Source of the DNA: JAYZDF01 sp036337945
GTDB lineage: Bacteria; Myxococcota; Kuafuiibacteriia; Kuafuiibacteriales; Kuafuiibacteriaceae
Direction: 5' to 3'
Length of the DNA stretch: 64,000 nucleotides
Assembly (NCBI GenBank): GCA_036337945.1
Contig: JAYZDF010000010.1
Span: 68,750-132,749 of the forward strand
The position numbers were made by a program, and so were the translations under genes. Shown here in pieces: positions 36,421-45,855 of this stretch (the first letter of the stretch is position 1; each line of letters opens with the position of its first letter). The notes beneath the pieces are model-generated. The model saw nothing but the letters and a program-made list of their open reading frames with translations. It was not told the DNA's origin and ran no database searches.

Positions 36421-36448
36421 AAGTTGATGTAAACTCCGCCTCAGCGAA

Positions 36449-37936
36449 ATGAAAGACCGCCGTGACGCCACAAAAAGCTATCGTCTCGCTCGAACCTTTG
36501 TTCAGCGACTCGCGTCAGGATTCTTTCGTCAAATTGATGTTACCGGCTTAGAAAATATCCCAGAAAACCGTGGAGGTTTACTCATTTCCTGGCACCCAAA
36601 CGGACTCATTGATCCTGGGCTGATTTTGGCTCAATTACCGCGCCCCGTTGTTTTCGGTGCACGACACGGCCTTTTTCGCTGGCCCATTCTTGGATTCGTC
36701 ATGCGTAGACTCGGGACCGTCCCTATTTTTCGAGCGAGTGATAATAAGAATGTTAGTCCCGAAGAGCGCCGCAAAGCCAACCAAGACAGTCTGAAGGTGC
36801 TTGCTCATAAAATCGCATCCGGCTCCTATTCCGCTCTGTTTCCGGAGGGAGTGAGCCACGACGCGCCCCATTTGCAAGAGCTCAAGAAAGGCGGCGCTCG
36901 CCTTTTTTATCAGGCCTGCCGCGAAAGCAGTGACGCTGATAAGCCTCCGGTAATCATACCAGTCGGACTTCATTACGACCGCAAACGAGCCTTTCGCTCT
37001 CGAGCGTTAGTTTGGTTTCATCCACCGGTTGAGCTAGACGGTGCTTTAGAACCGAGTTCTGAGATCAAGGACCATGATGAAGCCGAGTTACAGGTCGCAC
37101 AACTTACAGACAAGTTTGAGGCTGTTCTCGACGAGGTGGTGCACGCAACTGACGACTGGGAGACACACTTCCTGATGCATAGACTTCGAAAGCTCGTACG
37201 CTCTCAGCGGGCGAAGCTTGCGGGCGCAACAAGTAAACGACCCGGCATTACCGAAAAAACGCTCGGTTTTGCTCGAATTCGGCAAGGTTACTATCAATTG
37301 CTCGCGGAAAAACCGGGTGAGGTTATGGCGCTGCGTAAACGTGTTGAAAACTACGACGCAGATTTGCGCGAACTCAAACTAGATGACCATCACCTCGACC
37401 AAGATCCTAGGCTCGTCTCTCCCTGGTTAGCCGCATTACTTGTGCTTCAAGCGGTATTTGTTTTCTTGCTCCTGCCGCCCGTCTTAATCTTCGGTTATCT
37501 CGCGAACGGTCCAACTGCGCTTGCCCTTTGGGGGCTGGCCCGAGTCAGTGCAAAACAAAAAAAAGATGAAGCAACCATAAAGATTCTAGCCGGCGCCATT
37601 GCCTTTCCTATGACCTGGATGCTCGCCGCGTTTTTAGGTTCTTTAGGCCACCAATATGTTCATTCGTACTTCCCGGGAATTCCTAATTCTCCTCTCATTG
37701 GTGGCACCCTCGTCGCCATCCTTGCCGCAATCGGAGGCATGGCAGCCCTTCGATATCTTCACCTGAGTAGACAAACCATTCGAGCACTTAAAATCCGACT
37801 CACTCGAAGACGTAGGCGAGCAGCCATCGCCCATCTAAAAGTAGAACGCCAAGAAATTTTTGATGCAGTTATTTCATTGTCCTCTCGACTTGATTTACCC
37901 GGTCAAGTTCAAGAAGACGGCTCAATAGAACTTTAG
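36449..37936 (+). CDS. Membrane 1-acylglycerol-3-phosphate O-acyltransferase-like protein
   Basis: A 495-residue protein. The PlsC-type domain has WHPNGLIDP (catalytic H49, D55, i.e. H-x5-D as in some GPAT/LPAAT relatives rather than H-x4-D), then GTVPIFR and FPEG at 131-134. The C-terminal ~170 residues hold four or so membrane helices and a basic RLTRRRRRA stretch, longer than the usual LPAAT. A role in phospholipid or ether-lipid acylation is likely; the acyl acceptor is unknown. It starts 28 nt after the amidase gene on the same strand and ends 4 bp into rlmN, convergently. Confidence 0.87.
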   Translation: MKDRRDATKSYRLARTFVQRLASGFFRQIDVTGLENIPENRGGLLISWHPNGLIDPGLILAQLPRPVVFGARHGLFRWPILGFVMRRLGTVPIFRASDNKNVSPEERRKANQDSLKVLAHKIASGSYSALFPEGVSHDAPHLQELKKGGARLFYQACRESSDADKPPVIIPVGLHYDRKRAFRSRALVWFHPPVELDGALEPSSEIKDHDEAELQVAQLTDKFEAVLDEVVHATDDWETHFLMHRLRKLVRSQRAKLAGATSKRPGITEKTLGFARIRQGYYQLLAEKPGEVMALRKRVENYDADLRELKLDDHHLDQDPRLVSPWLAALLVLQAVFVFLLLPPVLIFGYLANGPTALALWGLARVSAKQKKDEATIKILAGAIAFPMTWMLAAFLGSLGHQYVHSYFPGIPNSPLIGGTLVAILAAIGGMAALRYLHLSRQTIRALKIRLTRRRRRAAIAHLKVERQEIFDAVISLSSRLDLPGQVQEDGSIEL

Positions 37937-38943
37937 CCAACCACGGCTAGCTGTCCGCAGGCTGAGCGCTCTTCTTCGCCTCTCGGCCTTCGAATCATAC
38001 AAAAATAACCCGCTTCACGCAGACAGTCTCGAAAATGCAGAACACTTTGTGCAGGACTTGGTTTGAGGTCAGGCCTGCCGATGAAATTCATCGGAAGTAA
38101 ATTGATTCGTACCTCGTGCGGAGCATCTCTAAACAACTCAATACAAGCATCAATGTCATTTTGTTGATCATTGATATTCTCAATCAAGACCATCTCAACA
38201 AACAGAGGTCGGTTATTGAGCGCTGCCATGAACCAATCTCGTAATTCCTTCACAGAAGCTTTAGAGGTGGGAATCAAAGCCTTACGAACCTCATCACGAG
38301 CCGCATGCAATGACCATGCGAGTCGAGCCGGCCATTTTCCGGCAGCGAGAATCGCCTGTTCGTGCGTTCCCACAGTTGATACTGTGATTCTTCGGCCACC
38401 AAACTCGAGACCTAAATCATCCGCTAAAATCTCTAACGACCTTTGGACCTCTTTTGGGTTATCAAGAGGCTCTCCCATCCCCATGAAGACAAGGTTGCGC
38501 ACTTTTGGAAATCCGAGTCGGATTGATTCACGTATGCCAACGACAACCTGGGCAATAATCTCGTCACAGGAGAGATTGCGCTTCAGACCCATGGTTGCCG
38601 TCAGACAAAAATCACAAGCCCGCGCGCAACCCACCTGACTCGAAACACAAAGCGTCGTTCGTTCCGGATTCGGAATCATCACTGTTTCGATCATTTGTCC
38701 GTCGTGAAGTTCGAGTAAGGCTTTTGTCGTTTCGTCTGCCGCCGTGACTGTTTTGACGAGCTTGGCGTGGGTTTTTTCGCAGGCTCGAGATAGCCTATTT
38801 CTCGAACCAAAGGCGAGCGACTCCGATTCAAATGGATCCTCGCCTCTTTTCAAGGACCGAAAAACATCACGAGACCGTCCGCTTCCTTCTAAAAGAGAAG
38901 ACAGTTCCGTGGGTGATAGCGATAAAAGCGGTGGCTTACTCAT
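37933..38943 (-). CDS. rlmN: 23S rRNA (adenine-2503-C2)-methyltransferase
   Basis: Radical SAM enzyme that methylates A2503 of 23S rRNA and A37 of some tRNAs. The cluster motif is C106-x3-C110-x2-C113 (CARACDFC). The two catalytic cysteines fit C99 (seven before the motif, as in E. coli) and C329 in SACGQL. VFMGMGEPLDN is present. Length 336, normal. Its ATG directly abuts the stop of the upstream gene at 38944 (TAAATG), so the two are coupled. Confidence 0.95.
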   Translation of the reverse strand: MSKPPLLSLSPTELSSLLEGSGRSRDVFRSLKRGEDPFESESLAFGSRNRLSRACEKTHAKLVKTVTAADETTKALLELHDGQMIETVMIPNPERTTLCVSSQVGCARACDFCLTATMGLKRNLSCDEIIAQVVVGIRESIRLGFPKVRNLVFMGMGEPLDNPKEVQRSLEILADDLGLEFGGRRITVSTVGTHEQAILAAGKWPARLAWSLHAARDEVRKALIPTSKASVKELRDWFMAALNNRPLFVEMVLIENINDQQNDIDACIELFRDAPHEVRINLLPMNFIGRPDLKPSPAQSVLHFRDCLREAGYFCMIRRPRGEEERSACGQLAVVG

Positions 38944-40158
38944 TTAAAATTGGGCACCTATGGTAAGCAGGCCACCATCCTCGGTCGGCATTAAGGCCAT
39001 AGATACACCGGGGTCGGGTAAATCGAAATTTCGCGTCAAGTAGGTTCCCAAAGCAAGGCCGGCGGTGATTCCAAGTGCTGACCCCACTTGTACCGCTTCT
39101 CCTGATACCGAGTCGCCCGCCGTGACCAAAACAGCGGCGGCGCCCACTAAACCACCGAGGATCGCGCTTCCGTCAATGAGAAGGACTCGTCCACGACTCA
39201 TCGCTAAATCTTTCGCGAAATACGCCATGGTCGCGGCCGACAAGTGAGAAACAAGAAATAAACTGGTCCAAGTCGTCGTCGTTCGATTGATCCCGCCAAT
39301 ACCGAGTGACAATCCCGTCAATACTGACGACCAGATGGTCGCAGAGTTTACTAAAGCGACCTCGCCGGCCGTTGGCTGAAAATATTCATAGGCCAAGCCT
39401 CCGGATAGCGTACCGGCGACCTGTCCAAGCATCAAAAGAGTGGTCAATTCCGTGGAACTTTCCGCAAAATCAAAGGCTAAAGACATACTAAACATGGTCC
39501 ATGCACCCATGATTGTCCCGGAATTGATCGCCGCCGTTTGACCCGGTCGAACGCCGTCAGGTGAATACAGTAAACTACCGGTAAGGCCCGCTGCGCCGCC
39601 CAACACAGCGGATGAAATAATGGTTCGGGATTCTAAGCATTGCAAAACGGCACAGAATTCAACGCCAAGGATGATTCCATGGAGGGTCTGGGTGGTGACA
39701 AGCTCACCGCGAGCCAATCGAGTGGGAGATTCTGTAAATTCGCCTTCTTGTGCCGGGTTCACCGAAGATAGCGCTCTCTTTTGGTTAGAGCCCAAAAGTC
39801 GAGGGCCTTTAGGTAAGCTATTGTCTAACAAGCTGCCAAGACCGGTAGGCCCGTCTAAGACCTCAAGAACCTTCTTTGCTTTCACTCCGAGCGCAGAACG
39901 AGATGAAGTTTCGGTCAAGTTGTTAAAGATGCGGCGGGATTCTAATAGTTGCCCTGCCGCAAGGTTCATCGTGGCTCGATGATATAGCTCAAGTTCGTTC
40001 GTTTCGACCTCTGATTCAGAGACCGTCGCCGTTGTAATGGTAGATTCTACTTCATTCTCGGAGGCTCGAAAACCGCCTGGTTCATCCTGCGCTGTTGCAT
40101 CGGTCGCGCTCCATATCATGGCGAACGAAACCGTAAGCACCCACCTCAACGTCTTCAT
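38944..40158 (-). CDS. Exported Gly-rich protein of unknown function
   Basis: A 404-residue protein with a signal peptide (MKTLRWVLTVSFAMIWSATDATA). The first ~150 residues are hydrophilic and helical with a TPR-like stretch (ELYHRATMNLAAGQLLESRRIF). From about 150 it becomes hydrophobic and Gly/Ala-rich with four or so imperfect ~50-residue repeats marked by VNSATI, INSGTI or IDGSAIL cores. It ends LLTIGAQF, a C-terminal aromatic as in outer-membrane barrels. I know no named family. The order is this gene, then rlmN, on the minus strand. Confidence 0.65.
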   Translation of the reverse strand: MKTLRWVLTVSFAMIWSATDATAQDEPGGFRASENEVESTITTATVSESEVETNELELYHRATMNLAAGQLLESRRIFNNLTETSSRSALGVKAKKVLEVLDGPTGLGSLLDNSLPKGPRLLGSNQKRALSSVNPAQEGEFTESPTRLARGELVTTQTLHGIILGVEFCAVLQCLESRTIISSAVLGGAAGLTGSLLYSPDGVRPGQTAAINSGTIMGAWTMFSMSLAFDFAESSTELTTLLMLGQVAGTLSGGLAYEYFQPTAGEVALVNSATIWSSVLTGLSLGIGGINRTTTTWTSLFLVSHLSAATMAYFAKDLAMSRGRVLLIDGSAILGGLVGAAAVLVTAGDSVSGEAVQVGSALGITAGLALGTYLTRNFDLPDPGVSMALMPTEDGGLLTIGAQF

Positions 40159-40219
40159 GGTAAAGATATACCTCGAATGCCTCTTTTTCGGCCAGGACAG
40201 CCGCTGACGACCGCTTTTT

Positions 40220-40705
40220 TTATTTTGCAGACCACTGTCTCACAACCTCGTAACTGGTGATGCCCACGCACGTCGAAAGATTTATGGAGCGTAACGAGTC
40301 TTCGACCATTGGAATCCGAAAAAGTTTCTCTTTGTACCGTTCCCTGATGGTCTTCGAAAAACCTGCTGTTTCTTTACCAAAAAGAAGTACAACCTTTTCT
40401 GGATATTGCGCTTCGAAGTGCATTTTCTCGCCTTCAGCCGAGAAAAAGAACGGCTCTCCTAAGTCTTGCATTTGCGACTCAAAATGATCCCAGTTCTCCC
40501 AAACCTGAAGTTTCACGTCTTTCCAATAATCCAATCCCGCGCGCTTGACCGACTTATCATCAATATTGAAACCCAGCGGCTTCACCAGATGCAGCGTTGC
40601 ATTGAGACCCAGACAAGTTCGGCCCGCATTGCCTGTATTCCAGTGGATTTCAGGCTCTACGAGAACGATATGTATCTCTCTGTTTTTATTGAATATTTTT
40701 ATCAT
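40220..40705 (-). CDS. trmL: tRNA (cytidine/uridine-34-2'-O)-methyltransferase
   Basis: A 161-residue SPOUT methyltransferase with the trefoil-knot motifs: LVEPEIHWNTGNAGRTC (motif 1, NTGNAGR), LLFGKETAGF (motif 2, GxExxG) and the C-terminal IPMVEDSLRSINLSTCVGI (motif 3, SLNLS). Minimal length and these motifs match TrmL (YibK), which methylates the wobble base of tRNA-Leu. Monocistronic, with 61 bp to the next minus-strand gene. Confidence 0.93.
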   Translation of the reverse strand: MIKIFNKNREIHIVLVEPEIHWNTGNAGRTCLGLNATLHLVKPLGFNIDDKSVKRAGLDYWKDVKLQVWENWDHFESQMQDLGEPFFFSAEGEKMHFEAQYPEKVVLLFGKETAGFSKTIRERYKEKLFRIPMVEDSLRSINLSTCVGITSYEVVRQWSAK

Positions 40706-40773
40706 AAAAGATCTATGCTTCTGCGTGTAATCTTCCGTCCCGAACTTTACGCGAGACTACGTCTCAGCGTTCA

Positions 40774-41097
40774 GTGAACGACATAGCTAGAACCAACATT
40801 AAGAGAATTGCAGAAGGAGTGCAACGATCAATCCAGTCTCCTTCATTGCGAGAAACAAAAATTGCGTTCATACACGAGACAGCAATGCCTGAATTGTTGT
40901 GGTTGGCGATATTCTTTTCTGTAACTTTGTTACTGGGCTCTTTGCCGATTCTGCTCGGTATGTCTGGCGTTCCAACAGCTTGTCAAAACTGTAATAAGAA
41001 AGAAGCATCCTACGACGGAGCGTTTTGTAGCTTGCGGTGCAAAGCGGAGCATGAAAAGGGTTCACGCCCAGATGAGGCTTCTTCGGGGAAAGGATGA
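40774..41097 (+). CDS. Small membrane protein with a zinc-ribbon tail
   Basis: A 107-residue protein starting at GTG. Residues ~40-63 form one membrane helix (LLWLAIFFSVTLLLGSLPILLG), followed by C-x2-C-x10-C-x3-C (CQNCNKK...FCSLRCKAEH), which should bind one zinc; the FCSxxCK pattern recalls YacG and treble-clef proteins. The tail is polar. No known family. It stands alone between divergent trmL and convergent CNB genes, and codon use looks normal. Confidence 0.6.
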   Translation: MNDIARTNIKRIAEGVQRSIQSPSLRETKIAFIHETAMPELLWLAIFFSVTLLLGSLPILLGMSGVPTACQNCNKKEASYDGAFCSLRCKAEHEKGSRPDEASSGKG

Positions 41098-41183
41098 TTG
41101 TAGATTTAGTATTTTGTCGTCGATAGAAGACGATTCAAACGCGAAGTTCAAGACCACAGTAGCGTCCGAATTAGAGAATACAA

Positions 41184-41813
41184 CTAGCCTTTGCGATTAT
41201 ATTGTCGATGCTGATCAGCATCCGAGACCACAACTTCAACGTCGTTTAGGTCAATGCCGCCGATATGAGAAGCGACCGTCATTCCGGCTGCTTCCTGAAT
41301 ACTCTGAATCAAATCAGGGTTGGTCGGCGGGCGAGGACGATTCGAGGCTTGTTCTTTTACCGCCAATCGAGTGAGTACATCATTAGTCGTGCGCATTTGA
41401 TTCACGACAATTTCGGTCAACGCACGCAAGAACTTAAATCCCAGCGGTTTTGACGGGCTTATCAAATCCGCAAAATCAAACATTGAAAGTTCAAGAACGA
41501 CAGAGGTTCGCGCCGCTTTGCACATCGCAGAACGTTGCCCGCCATCTAACAAAGCGATGTGCCCAAATATATCGCCAGGGAAAACTCGGCTAACTTTCTC
41601 ATGGATGTGCTCTTGGTCGAGCCAGATTTCTAGTTCTCCTTTGAGGAGAACGTAACAAGACATCGCATCATCTCCGGATCTGAAAAGTGTCTCCCCTTGT
41701 TCCATCTCAACCGATACGAATCGGCTCGCAATTTCAGTTTTTTCCTCACTGGAAAAGCCGTGAAACATCCTTAGTCCTTTTATGAACGAACGCTCTGAAG
41801 CGGATAAACTCAT
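41184..41813 (-). CDS. Cyclic-nucleotide-binding domain protein (divergent pocket)
   Basis: A single cNMP-binding fold: FRSGDDAMSCYVLLKGELEI, then the phosphate cassette GDIFGHIALLDGGQRSA. The cassette keeps the Arg-Ser-Ala but has His where the Glu that holds the ribose 2'-OH normally stands, so ligand choice may differ or be lost. No DNA-binding or enzymatic domain follows, only a ~70-residue helical tail. ATG 41813 overlaps the upstream CNB gene's stop (ATGA); the frame continues to 41852 but that start would lie inside the neighbour. Confidence 0.85.
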   Translation of the reverse strand: MSLSASERSFIKGLRMFHGFSSEEKTEIASRFVSVEMEQGETLFRSGDDAMSCYVLLKGELEIWLDQEHIHEKVSRVFPGDIFGHIALLDGGQRSAMCKAARTSVVLELSMFDFADLISPSKPLGFKFLRALTEIVVNQMRTTNDVLTRLAVKEQASNRPRPPTNPDLIQSIQEAAGMTVASHIGGIDLNDVEVVVSDADQHRQYNRKG

Positions 41814-42367
41814 CCCTGCACTCCCTTGACTTTCTCGACGAGTCCTTGCCAAAAAGATTTACTCCGCGGTGCGGGTAGTTCCTCAAGAGGTTCCTCGTTA
41901 TTGGGGTTGATCGCGTTCACAATATTTTGATTCGTCGCCCGTAATCGAGCACATACCGTAAGTGCAATTCTCCTCGTCACTTTGTAAGTCGCTGGACGGA
42001 ATTTGTCCTGAAGCTTTTGAAAGTCGCTCCTCATAATTTGAAGAGCTTCGAGTTTAGATAAAGCAGTCACTTGAGCAGACCTTGGCTGCGCATCAATCAG
42101 TGCGAGTTCGCCGATAAGTTCACCGGGCCCCAGTTTTGCCACTGGAATGAATTGCCCTGGTTCTTTAGAAATCAGAACCTCCGCGCGGCCGGTTGCAATA
42201 ACGAACATTGAGTCACCGGGCTCATGTTGTCGACAAATCGTTTGACCAGCCTGAAATTCAACCGACCGAGTGAGCCGAATAATTTCTCCAAGCTCTTGTT
42301 TGTCGAGACCGGAAAACATCGGAATCGAAGTCAAAACCTGCGCAATATGCTCTCGTGGTAGCACCAC
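41810..42367 (-). CDS. Cyclic-nucleotide-binding domain protein
   Basis: A 185-residue protein with a canonical cNMP-binding domain: FSGLDKQELGEII, AGQTICRQHEPGDSMFVIATGRAEVL and the cassette GELIGELALIDAQPRSAQ, with both the Glu and the Arg expected for cAMP or cGMP. It has a C-terminal helical and Pro/Glu-rich extension and no output domain. The start is GTG. It shares an ATGA overlap with the second CNB gene, suggesting the pair forms a complex or heterodimer acting on another protein. Confidence 0.88.
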   Translation of the reverse strand: MVLPREHIAQVLTSIPMFSGLDKQELGEIIRLTRSVEFQAGQTICRQHEPGDSMFVIATGRAEVLISKEPGQFIPVAKLGPGELIGELALIDAQPRSAQVTALSKLEALQIMRSDFQKLQDKFRPATYKVTRRIALTVCARLRATNQNIVNAINPNNEEPLEELPAPRSKSFWQGLVEKVKGVQG

Positions 42368-42430
42368 TCATATGTAGCACAACCTTCGGGGAATCCTCTA
42401 GTGCCGAGACGAATTGTGAAAAATAAACCG

Positions 42431-44575
42431 TTATTCCTTGGCACCCAGGCCTATCTTCTCCAAAAGCGGTAACGGACTCACGGGTTGACCACGAAACGAT
42501 TCATATAACTTCATTTCGTCGTCAGATCCGCCAGCAGAAAACACGAATTTTCTTAGCTTTTTCGCGAGGTCAGGATGAAAAATATTTCCTGCATCCTGAA
42601 ACGCTCGATACGCATCAGCCTCCAATACCTGAGCCCAGAGGTATACATAGTAGCCGGCGGAATAAGAGTCACCACTAAAGATGTGCTGAAAATAAGTGGA
42701 ATGATAGCGAGGTGCAATTTCCTCAATAAACCCAATTTTCTTTATCGCAGCTTTCTCAAATGCTTTCACATCAGAAACCTGATTGGCTTCTTCAAGGCTT
42801 AGCTGATGCCAGTGAAAATCGAGGAGCGCCGCGCCAACTAATTCGGTCATCTTGAAGCCTTGATTAAACTTTGAGGCTTTCTCTATCTTCTCGATGAGCT
42901 CATCCGAAATAGGCGCATTCGTTTCGTAGTGACGAGCGTACTCTTTGATCACCGCCGGCTCTGCTGCCCAGTTCTCCAACAATTGCGATGGAAATTCGAC
43001 GTAATCCCATTTGACGTTAGTCCCAGCCAATCTTTCGTAACGAACCTGAGACAACAGCCCGTGCAACGCGTGACCAAATTCGTGAAAGAGCGTATTCACT
43101 TCATCCCAACCGAGGAGTGCTGGCTTATCATCGGATGGCGCTGGGAAGTTTCCAACATTAACAATGATGGGCCTTACTTCACCATCAAGACTGTTTTGCT
43201 CGCGGAATGCGTTCATCCAAGCACCACCGCGTTTCCCATCACGAGGGTGATAGTCAACATACAAGAGGCCGACGTGGCTACCATCAGCATTCATTACATC
43301 AAACGCTTTAACCTCTTCGTGGTATGTCGGTACTTTGTGCGTCACTTCCTCAAAACGGATGCCGAACAATTTTGATGCAACGCTAAAGGCACCTTCTCTA
43401 ACTGCATCGACTTGAAAATAGGGTTTGAGTTCGTCTTCACTTAGGTCAAACTTTGCTTTACGAACTTTTTCTGCGTAATACCACCAATCCCAAGGTTTGA
43501 GAGTCTCTGAAGCTCCCAGTTCACCTTGCAGCATTTCATTCAGTGCTTCGCGTTCCGTTTTTGCGATGGAGACAGCGCCATCCCAAAGCTGGCCTAAAAG
43601 TTTCAGGACAGCTTCAGGTGTCTTCGCTACATTTTTATCGACATTGTAATGCGCATGACTTTTGAAGCCGAGAAGTTCAGCACGCTCAGCTCTCAACTTG
43701 ACCGTCTCAAGAATGATCTTTTGCGTATCCACCTCATCATTTTTCTGACCACGAGTTGTGTACGCTTCATAGATTTGTCGTCTAAGCTCGCGATTATCCG
43801 CATATTGAAGAAACGGTGTGACCGACGAACGAACTAAAGTAAACGCCCACTTACCTTCTTGACCTTTCCGCTTCGCGGTCGCTGCTGCTGCAGAAACAAC
43901 CGTTTCCGGGAGACCTGATAAATTTTCTTTTTTATCGACGAACAAAACATATCGCTCATTCTCTTTACGAATATTGTCTCCAAATTGCGCAAAGTTCGTC
44001 GCTAATTTTGCGTTGATCTCCGTAAGCCGCTTTTTCTTCTCTGAGCTCAGGTTCGCACCCGCTCGAATAAAACCTTTGTAATATTCGGTAAGCAGTTTTT
44101 GTTGATCGGACTCGAGATTTTTCGCCGCATCTGATTCCTTGACGGCCTTCACCCGCTTCCAAAGCTCATCGTTGAGGTTAATGCGATCACGATGTTGAGA
44201 CAGTTTTGGTGCATAATCAGAACGTATAGATTGACGCACTTCGTTCGAATCTGTTCCTGCCAAATTAAAGAAAACACTGCCAACGCGGCTAAGTAGCTCG
44301 CCGGTTCTCTCCATAGCCTCGATCGTATTGGCAAATGTTGCTGGCTCCGTAGATGTCGCTATGGCCTCAATCTCCTCGATATGTCGCTGCATCCCTTGAT
44401 CAAATGCACCACGATATTCTTTATCATCAATGTCTTGAAACGGGGGTGCTCCATAAGGAGTACTCCAGGTCGGTTGATACAATGGGCTAAGAGTCACTTT
44501 CGAAACCTCCTTAGGGGTCGTCGCACAGGCTGAAATCAGAAAAGTTGCGGAAGCTAACAATAGGCGAGCTTTCAT
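42431..44575 (-). CDS. M3-family zinc oligopeptidase lipoprotein
   Basis: A 714-residue metallopeptidase of the oligopeptidase A / dipeptidyl carboxypeptidase group. The zinc site is HEFGH at 498-502 (NTLFHEFGHALHG), followed by the helical WDYVEFPSQLLENWA segment with the third ligand Glu, and the substrate-clamp region FSGDSYSAGYYVYLWAQ. Unlike most members it begins with a lipobox (LISACATTP), so it should be anchored in the periplasm to degrade peptides there. It lies just upstream of the CNB pair on the same strand. Confidence 0.93.
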   Translation of the reverse strand: MKARLLLASATFLISACATTPKEVSKVTLSPLYQPTWSTPYGAPPFQDIDDKEYRGAFDQGMQRHIEEIEAIATSTEPATFANTIEAMERTGELLSRVGSVFFNLAGTDSNEVRQSIRSDYAPKLSQHRDRINLNDELWKRVKAVKESDAAKNLESDQQKLLTEYYKGFIRAGANLSSEKKKRLTEINAKLATNFAQFGDNIRKENERYVLFVDKKENLSGLPETVVSAAAATAKRKGQEGKWAFTLVRSSVTPFLQYADNRELRRQIYEAYTTRGQKNDEVDTQKIILETVKLRAERAELLGFKSHAHYNVDKNVAKTPEAVLKLLGQLWDGAVSIAKTEREALNEMLQGELGASETLKPWDWWYYAEKVRKAKFDLSEDELKPYFQVDAVREGAFSVASKLFGIRFEEVTHKVPTYHEEVKAFDVMNADGSHVGLLYVDYHPRDGKRGGAWMNAFREQNSLDGEVRPIIVNVGNFPAPSDDKPALLGWDEVNTLFHEFGHALHGLLSQVRYERLAGTNVKWDYVEFPSQLLENWAAEPAVIKEYARHYETNAPISDELIEKIEKASKFNQGFKMTELVGAALLDFHWHQLSLEEANQVSDVKAFEKAAIKKIGFIEEIAPRYHSTYFQHIFSGDSYSAGYYVYLWAQVLEADAYRAFQDAGNIFHPDLAKKLRKFVFSAGGSDDEMKLYESFRGQPVSPLPLLEKIGLGAKE

Positions 44576-44679
44576 GGGGTATGAGTTAGCCTTCAGTGAC
44601 TACACCGGTCAATATGGCAATGAAACCTAGACATAATAAAGATGCTCAGGAGTGGCCAACATGCATAAATTGAGATGAT

Positions 44680-45855
44680 TTATTCGCCAGTATATCGCGC
44701 TTGTTCAGCCTTTTCAGAGCTAGAAACACGCCAGCGAAAGCGCTGAAGCCTGTCATCATCGACACCATCTACAGCGTTTGCCGTTAGCTCTCCTAACAAT
44801 GGTGCAAATTTAAATGCATGACCACTTCCTGCGGTTGCCACAGTCAATCCCTCCAAATTTGGGTGTCGAGAGATCAAAAAGTCGCCATCTGATGAATCAC
44901 AGTACAAACATACTCTCGTACCAACGACAGGGAATTCTGCAGCTTGAGGAATGGAGGAACGAAGAAAGTCACGAGCTGCTTCAATAGTTTCCGATTCAAC
45001 TTGAGGTAACGGTTTCGATAAGTCGATTTCGTAGCCAGGGCCATGATTAGCGATCTTGAGAATACCTTCTTTATTGACAGGAAAACCATACCAGCCCGTG
45101 CGAGCAATATCCGCGGCCCAGGGCACGAAATGAGGAGGCTCAAAGGCCGACGGCTCCGTGGGACGAAAATAAATGACAGGTTGCCCCACTACTTTCAGCA
45201 GCTCACATAGCTCTGGCAGAATTTTGAGATTCCACGCACCCGCGCAGAGAATGATTTCATCCGCATATAAGTCATGCTCTTGGTTTGTCCTCACGCCACA
45301 TACGCGAACGTTTTGCTTGATTAATTCCAAGCAACCCTCAGACTCTCGAACATCAACTCCGGCTTCTTTACATAAGCGGAGAACTTCGGCTGTCACCTCT
45401 CCGCTTTCGGCCCAACCCGCGGTTGGATTATAGTATCCATCGAGGAACGCTTGTGCATTCCAAGCCTTAAACTCGGACCCTTGCAGACCATCCTTTAGGC
45501 GTCGTAAGCGATAATCTTGAGCATTCAAACAGTGATAACTTTCCCACTCGAATTCACCCGGCTTCATTTCTTCTTTGGTGAGTAATAGTGCGCCAACTTC
45601 ATGAAACAAGGTGCGATGAAAATTTGAGTTCCATTTTCTCCAGCCATCAAACGCATCCGTCATCAGGTTCGTGTAGAAGTGGTCATCACCGTAATCGGCC
45701 CGAATAAGCTTACTTATGTCTGTCGACGACGCCTGAGGTTCTGGGATTACTCCCGTCTCAAGGAGTCTAATTTTATGACCTCGTTTCGCCAGGCTGAGGG
45801 CGGCCGTCGCGCCAAAAATCCCTCCGCCAACCACCAGAACTTTTTTCGATTTCAC
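44680..45855 (-). CDS. FAD-dependent amine/amino-acid oxidase (DAO family)
   Basis: The Rossmann dinucleotide motif is at the N-terminus (VVGGGIFG at 8-15, then LLETG with the acidic ribose-binding residue), and the DAO-family end GLTVATAGSGHAFKFAPLLGELTAN closes it. The 391-residue length and the GHAFKFAP block fit sarcosine oxidase / N-methyltryptophan oxidase relatives (MSOX/SolA). The start overlaps the upstream MFS gene's stop by 4 bp, so uptake and oxidation of one compound, perhaps an N-methyl amino acid, is plausible. Confidence 0.9.
   Translation of the reverse strand: MKSKKVLVVGGGIFGATAALSLAKRGHKIRLLETGVIPEPQASSTDISKLIRADYGDDHFYTNLMTDAFDGWRKWNSNFHRTLFHEVGALLLTKEEMKPGEFEWESYHCLNAQDYRLRRLKDGLQGSEFKAWNAQAFLDGYYNPTAGWAESGEVTAEVLRLCKEAGVDVRESEGCLELIKQNVRVCGVRTNQEHDLYADEIILCAGAWNLKILPELCELLKVVGQPVIYFRPTEPSAFEPPHFVPWAADIARTGWYGFPVNKEGILKIANHGPGYEIDLSKPLPQVESETIEAARDFLRSSIPQAAEFPVVGTRVCLYCDSSDGDFLISRHPNLEGLTVATAGSGHAFKFAPLLGELTANAVDGVDDDRLQRFRWRVSSSEKAEQARYTGE

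Noticed and set aside
36425..36437. TTGATGTAAACT shared with position ~51490, upstream of two genes
   Set aside because: A 12-base match is expected many times by chance in a window this long; no further similarity.
41207..41222. Perfect 16-bp palindrome GATGCTGATCAGCATC
   Set aside because: It lies inside the 3' coding end of a CNB gene, and about one perfect 16-bp palindrome is expected by chance in 64 kb.
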